From: Aquanectria penicillioides
Taxonomy: Eukaryota; Ascomycota; Sordariomycetes; Hypocreales; Nectriaceae
Assembly (NCBI GenBank): GCA_003415625.1
Contig: PYIU01000001.1
Location: 5,518,746 to 5,582,745 of the forward strand
Reading direction: 5' to 3'
Length of the DNA: 64,000 nt
Of the stretch, positions 58,966 through 64,000 are shown in pieces. The translations under genes were made by a program, and so were the position numbers. The notes under the pieces were generated by a model that was given only the letters and a program-made list of their open reading frames with translations, did not search any database and was not told the DNA's origin. The stretch's first letter is position 1. The number at the start of each line of letters is the position of its first letter.

Positions 58966-60043
58966 GTGGCTCATACACCTCTGTCCACAGTTCACTCGCC
59001 TCTCCTAGCGTATAGCTGATCGAGATGTTGTCCATACCCGCCTCGTCGTCCCCGCCCATCGCCCCAAGAGTCTCGATAATGCTCTCCAGTCCGACCGCCT
59101 TGCCCGTCGCCTGCGTTGCTCCAGCCTCGAGAGCCACGTGCACAATGTGGATGTGGAAATGGTAGTACGTGGGTTGGTAGTGCACGTACAACTTGAGCTG
59201 GTCCGGCTCAATGGATGGGTACGTCTCGACGGTGGCCGCAATCAACTTGGCCTTCATGTGCTCCAGCCAGGGAATGTGCTTCTTGCGGAGGTCCCGCAGC
59301 GACCAAATGTCCCGTCGCTCCACAAGCGCCAGCAAGTGCAGCGCTTCAAGCGTCTTGCGATCCCAGTTCAGATCGGGCAGAAGCAGGAAGCCCTCGTCTC
59401 CAGCCTCTCCCAGCTTAGTCCTGTATATAACGTCCTCTACCTCCTTCTTCCCCTCGATAATGTTAAATACCCAGTTGAGACGTCCCTGCTCTCGCTTGCT
59501 GAGCATGTACGGTCGGATCTTGTTCTTGTAAATCTCGGGCGTCTCCGTCACGAACCTCACACCCTGCTTACTGTACTTCTTGATGTGTGTTTCCGTGCAC
59601 GGGTAGATGAGGTTGACCTTGAGGTCAGCAAAGAAATCGTCGGCCGCCCCTCTGGCTTTCTCCGCGCCACTCCGCGCCATATACCAGTGGTAGATGTCAT
59701 TCGCACCCAGGTTCCGCAGGCGAGCCAGCGTCGACGGCACGTCTGTGAAGTAGTCGGGCGTGGCGGGGAACGGCGCTCGCTCGAGGATCATCAGCGCAGG
59801 CTGCCCGTCGATGGTTCCGCACAGCGACGTCCGGCGGCCGGCCTGGTCTGTAGCATCACTAGAGTCAGCCACAGGCCTCTCGGAGAGGTAAGTTTGCAAG
59901 GCAAAAAAGGTAAGGTAAGATCAGCGGCGGGGTGGTGGCGAGCTGCCTGGCGGCTGGAACGAGACGACGGTACCTTGGTTGAGGATGCGGTCAAGCTTGA
60001 ATTTCAGCACCAGAGCCTCCGCGTGAGCCTTGACGTCAGCCAT
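58937..60043 (-). CDS. dcs1: Scavenger mRNA-decapping enzyme DcpS/Dcs1
   Basis: HIT-superfamily pyrophosphatase that hydrolyses the m7GpppN cap left after 3'-5' mRNA decay. Two exons: 60043-59974 (MADVKAHAEALVLKFKLDRILNQ) and 59847-58937, with a 126-bp intron and consistent phase, giving 326 residues. The N-terminal swapped domain includes VNLIYPCTETHIKKYSKQ and the RPYMLSKREQGRLNWVFNI segment. The C-terminal HIT core has LPDLNWD, the cap-binding-type YVHYQPTYYHFHIHIVHV with the His triad at about residues 250-260, and LESIIETLG. Length and domain order match fungal Dcs1. Its last 29 bases overlap the GILT-like gene on the other strand. Confidence 0.95.
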
Positions 60044-61266
60044 TTTTGCGATGAACTAGAAGCACCGTAATTAAGGGGGGGGTCGGAATGGGCAAATATG
60101 GTGTTTCCGGGCACGCGTCAACGCGGTCAATTCGTTCTCGTCGAGGTCTTGATGTTGGTGCTAGAGTCAAGAAAGATTGCATTCGGCTGCCCCTCCTCCA
60201 CGCAGCACCCCGCGGTGGGGCAGTCCGTGCCTATCATCCATGCTGTAGTGTCGTGGGGGAGGAAAGAAGGCGTGATAATCGATGAAGATTCAGTCATACA
60301 AGACAAGCAGTAATACAAGAGTAATTCGAGCAGGGGAATCGTGACATAACGAGAACCATGTTCAGTTATCTGCATGTGGGGTTACTGCTGCAATATTTAA
60401 TCGCTGGTTCACTGAGTTGAATTGGGGTAAACCCACTCCATTCTCGGACATAGTGATCTGATCACGTACGTCAGTCACTTCGATAAAGTGGACTGAGTGA
60501 TTTCCCAACGTGCAATTCACAAAACAGTAGTGATTTAAATGTATAAATGAAAAAACAACCCTCATTGGCATTTCAACTAAGTAAATCGGCGGGGTGTTCC
60601 CCATTGTCAAAAGTTCTATCCACGTTGATGCCATTTGGAATAGCACCAGGTATAAAACAATGCTTCCATGCCGCCCCGTGCTTTCCAACCCCTTCAGTCT
60701 TATCCACCAACACGGCTTCTCTAATGTAGTCCGCGAGTTGGGGTACGATAAGACAACTTCAGCACCATCCCCTCTACTGTAAATCACAAATTACTTAATC
60801 GGCAACCCTCCCCGGCCTCCGCAATATTGAAATTGTTTCATCACACCGGGTATATAAAATAGACAACTGAAATAAACGAGGAGGGCGTCGTCGTTGAATC
60901 GTGATATTATCAGAATCGCGTCCATTTCGCCATTGAGGCGGCGCAAATAGGCCCATGTTGCTTGGGGTCTATCATGTCATCGTTGTCATGACGCGATATC
61001 TGCCGAATGGATTATGTAGGTCGTTGAAGAAAGAAAATAAAAAGAAGGGCATTAAACGGGTCGTGCAGATGTAATTCCTGTTGTCGTGTCTTGCGAACGA
61101 TGGAGTCGGGTTACTCCGTCAGGGGTGGCGGGCGAAGATTGAGTTGTCGTTGCCGCGATGCGTATGACGCGAAGTGTATGAGGCTGTGATGTGTATGCCG
61201 ACCAGAACGCCCAAGACCAAAACTCCATAGCCAATGCGCCAACGAGTGCCTCCATAGGGCCGTATT
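60044..61266. other. Spacer upstream of DCS1
   Basis: Promoter of DCS1 at its left end, then AT-rich DNA. A minus-strand frame at 60362-60787 is open for about 140 codons without a recognisable product or good start, and is not called. The right end is the 3' UTR of the SH3 gene. Confidence 0.45.
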
Positions 61267-63183
61267 TCAAGGGTATAGACGTCGTGACGGTTTGTCATGT
61301 TCATGAGATGGTCGAGTGAGGGTTGAAGCCATTGGAGCCGGATTCGGTTGACCCGTCGCCTTCAATGGTTTTCCTCCAGTGCTCGGGGAGACAAACGCAT
61401 ACCAAGGGAATGCTTTGATCTCGCCCTCGCCGACGGGTGAGCTATCACGGCGACCAGAGGTGTTGGACACACCACTGTCTCGTTGAGCCTGTCGCCGTGC
61501 TTCCCACTCCTCAGCTCGGTCATTGAGGATAACACCCGTAGCCCATCCATCGTCCCAAATACCTACAACCTTGAGCATGTCACCACGGTCCAGTGTAAAC
61601 TCGTCAGTAGCACGCGGTTGATACGCCCACAGAACAGCGACCCGGTCGCCTGGGTGAATGTCATCGGAAGAATAATAGTCCTTGAAGAAAGGAAGTTGTT
61701 CGGACTGTTGGCTAGCCATCCCTTGCGGAGATGAAAATCCTCCAGCACTCGTTGGTGATTGGGGAACAGAGCTGCCTAAGACTGAGCCGCTTGAGAGAGA
61801 ACCGTTTCGTCTGGGATTTGGCGGTGGTCGAAGAATACCAGTGTGGTTGTCTGAGGAAGGGCTGTCCCCATATCCATCAGAAGATGAGTTGTCGCCTCGG
61901 CGTCTTGACGGGATGTACCCAATCCCAGTGTTGCCGGTATTGGATGAATCGTCTCGGTGGTGAGAAGGCGAATCCCCAGAGTGTCCTTCCAGAGCCGACA
62001 TGCGAGCAATACGGCCCCCCGGGAGAACTTCATAGCCCGTAGGGGCGCTTGATACCGCTGCCACTGCTGCTTGGGCCATAACGGGTCCTTTCCTTGCTGG
62101 GGAAGGTTGGTTGAAAATGCTTCCCTTGGGACTAACCGGCCTCTGGCGTCTCTTCTTCAAGCAGAAGAAAATGGCCACGGCAAGCAACGCAAGGCCAGCA
62201 ACAACTCCAACCACGATACCAGCAATAGCACCCCCCTTCAAACCGTGGCTGTTGTCGCTGTCACTCCCAGCAGCGCTCGTCTCCGTCGCAGAGCTAGTCG
62301 GTGCTGTGAAAGTCATAGTAGCAGTGAGAGAAGGCAGATGAACATTCTTGCATCGTTCTTCGGCATTGGCATTGTAGCAGCAGGTGTCAGTCGAGTTGAT
62401 GCCCCCTTTGGAACAGTACGAGCAAAGGCCGACAGTGCTGTTAGCATAACCGCAGTTCTTTGACTCATTGTCCATGCCCGAGATGCAAGTAGAGCTGTCC
62501 AGGGCGCCCTCGGGAAGCGCACAAATGGTGAAGTCAGATCTAATCAACGAAACCACATCGGCCCTTGGGTTTAAGCAAAGGGCATCGTCGGACGTGAGGT
62601 ACACCTCGCTTTGCGCGAACTCAGCGCAAGTCTCGGCACATAGGGGCCGAGATTGTTTGTTAGTAAGACCGCAGACACTCTTTGAGTTCTGAACAATAGC
62701 GTTGCAAATCACGGTTGTGGTAAAGCGAGCATACATGTTGGTTGAGTTCTTCAAGTCAATATTACCACAACCAAAAACTCCTTGGTACCTGCAAGTTGGT
62801 TAGCGAATTAATACTTGCAATACCAGGTGAATCCAAACTTACTTTTTCTGGACATAGGTGGTGTTCACGTAGGAAGTAAGCTGTTGGTCGAAGTCGGCTC
62901 TGCTAGATACATACTGCAGGAATGGGCTGATCCCACGTCAGTCGAAATTCATCTCGAGAGGACGCGCAACTCACAAGTCAGACGACGAGGCATTGGTTGA
63001 AATAGTGGCGGACTCAAAGGCTGGGCATGCCGTTGAGCCCTGAAGAGAGATACAGGTATCAGCAGCCACGAGAGCGGGAGCAGCGGAGAGCAGAGTGAGA
63101 GCCAGGTGCTTGGCGCTAGGCGAGGAACGCCTTGCTGATGGAGGCCGGCGACTTGGCGCCTTCGAAGACGACGGTACCGACAT
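61267..63183 (-). CDS. Secreted-domain/TM/SH3 membrane protein, Fus1-like architecture (apparent C-terminal frameshift)
   Basis: Three exons: 63183-62975, 62926-62843, 62788-61267, with short introns (48 and 54 bp) and consistent phases, giving 604 residues as written. A signal peptide (LALTLLSAAPALVAADT, near residues 26-43) leads to a Cys-rich, N-glycosylation-rich outer domain (about 20 Cys, several NST/NSS sites). A Thr/Ser stalk, one helix (GGAIAGIVVGVVAGLALLAVAIFF, about 283-307) and a basic stop-transfer follow. A Ser/Pro/Gly-rich cytosolic region ends in an SH3 domain (RVAVLWAYQPRATDEFTLDRG ... WATGV) with a roughly 35-residue insertion before FPWYAFV. After FPWYAFV, one extra C at the run 61385-61388 would switch to a frame with better codon use ending PHSTIS at 61301. 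Likely a cell-surface or polarity scaffold; the role is inferred. Confidence 0.87.
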
Positions 63184-64000
63184 AGCGAGATGTTTTTCTG
63201 CAATGGAGAGCAGAACACGATGACGATATCTTTACAGAACCTCCACGGGCATGTTCGTCGGGACGGAATTCTGCGGTTGCACACCCTCTGATATGGGCTG
63301 TCGTCGGGACGTCGGGTTCGGGGTAATTGACGGGTAGAGAGCTGTTGGCACAGAGAATAGTCGAGTGATAGTCGTAACCAAAAATTCGAGTTCGGCAAAC
63401 GCAGGCTCAGACAAAATGCTTCGAAAGGTTGAATGAGGCCGCAGACGCGCAGGGCTCGGTTCGGGATAATCAAGAGAACGATCGGTAGCAGTTGGCGTTA
63501 AATTAGGATTTAGGATTAGAGGAAAGAAGCGAACGTCACGAAGAGAGATGAAAAAGAAGGTGGTTGTGAAAGTGAAGGCCGGCCCTTGAGGAATGAGCTT
63601 GGAGGCTCCTTCCTGTCGATTGTCGTCGGGCTGGACGTGCAGTTGAGAGGAACCAGCGACGAGACGGAAGACAACACTGGCCGGGCACGGATGGGGGGAG
63701 GGAAAAGAAAGAAACAAGTCGAGGCCCTGGGACAGGGTGAAGAGAAGTTGAGAGGGGGCAGAGCCAGAGGTTCGGGCCTGAGCTTCAGACCTGACTAGGA
63801 TATTAGGGGGTGGGAGCGCCTAGTGTGGATGGGGGTCCAGGTCGCGCGCGATCCCTTGATCCCTTGTGAGGATTCGACGATTGTTCGCGACTGAGTCGGG
63901 TCTGAGCCAAAGGAGAGAGTCCAGGCGGGACCGGGGCTGGGGGAAGTCGGGCCTGTGCTTTTGCTTCACAAAGTTTGGGCGAGGGGGGAAGAAGTTATGA
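63184..64000. promoter_or_regulatory. Promoter and leader of the SH3 gene
   Basis: A minus-strand frame of 161 codons (63717-63232) lies in the leader but is rich in Pro/Ser/Thr low-complexity sequence, ends before the signal-peptide ATG, and is not called as coding. The remainder shows no gene. Confidence 0.45.

Noticed and set aside
60362..60787. 141-codon minus-strand frame upstream of DCS1
   Set aside because: No convincing start, no domain, AT-rich context; probably chance.
63232..63717. 161-codon minus-strand frame before the SH3 gene
   Set aside because: Low-complexity Pro/Ser/Thr sequence in the leader, not in frame with the signal-peptide start; judged 5' UTR.
1..64000. CRISPR arrays, bacterial operons, phage or insertion sequences
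   Set aside because: No regularly spaced repeats or prokaryotic signals; gene structure is eukaryotic throughout.

Overview
This window is nuclear DNA of a filamentous ascomycete, most likely Sordariomycetes and probably Hypocreales. The grounds are short (about 48-220 bp) GT-AG introns, long pyrimidine-rich leaders, wide intergenic spacers, and the protein set: a TRPY/YVC1 channel, an Xbp1-type APSES factor, a fungal GILT-like protein and a fungal SH3 membrane protein. The species cannot be named from sequence alone.

Layout. 0-2 kb: 3' part of a TBC Rab-GAP (Gyp5-like) on the minus strand, running off the left edge. 2-9.2 kb: gene-poor, partly AT-rich, with two long poly-G tracts. 9.5-13.3 kb: YVC1-type vacuolar cation channel (+). 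16.7-19.4 kb: conserved fungal protein of unknown function with a BTB-like segment (+). 19.8-20.9 kb: TAP42 (-). 21.5-26.8 kb: DNA topoisomerase II (-). 26.8-33.4 kb: gene-poor, with possible decayed enzyme genes. 33.4-35.0 kb: Xbp1-like APSES regulator (+). 35.3-36.5 kb: Cns1 co-chaperone (-). 37.2-39.0 kb: MFS transporter (-). 39-43.7 kb: no supportable gene. 43.7-44.5 kb: Fhit/Hnt2 HIT hydrolase (-). 45.0-47.0 kb: second MFS transporter (-). 48.6-51.0 kb: Cef1/Cdc5 splicing factor (+). 51.3-53.7 kb: DHA2/Vba-like MFS transporter (-). 54.3-56.1 kb: hexokinase-family kinase (-). 57.9-59.0 kb: GILT-like protein (+), whose coding end overlaps that of the convergent DcpS decapping gene (58.9-60.0 kb, -). 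61.3-63.2 kb: signal peptide/TM/SH3 membrane protein (-).

How the genes relate. Most are housekeeping genes: replication and chromosome topology (TOP2), splicing (CEF1), Hsp90 function (CNS1), TOR/PP2A signalling (TAP42), mRNA cap scavenging (DCS1), dinucleotide hydrolysis (HNT2) and vesicle traffic (TBC). Three MFS carriers, a vacuolar channel and a sugar kinase are interspersed. I see no biosynthetic gene cluster, defence island, intact transposon, tRNA or rRNA gene.

The most striking result concerns data quality. Four conserved genes (TBC, CEF1 twice, the DHA2 transporter, the SH3 protein) each break at a short C/G homopolymer, in a way one extra base would repair. That points to consensus undercalls rather than pseudogenes. 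Biologically notable points are a GC-AG intron, an 18-nt micro-exon splitting the hexokinase phosphate-binding motif, overlapping coding 3' ends of convergent genes, a GILT-like protein lacking the second active-site cysteine, and a probable mitochondrial form of the HIT hydrolase. I did not find a convincing novel multi-gene system.
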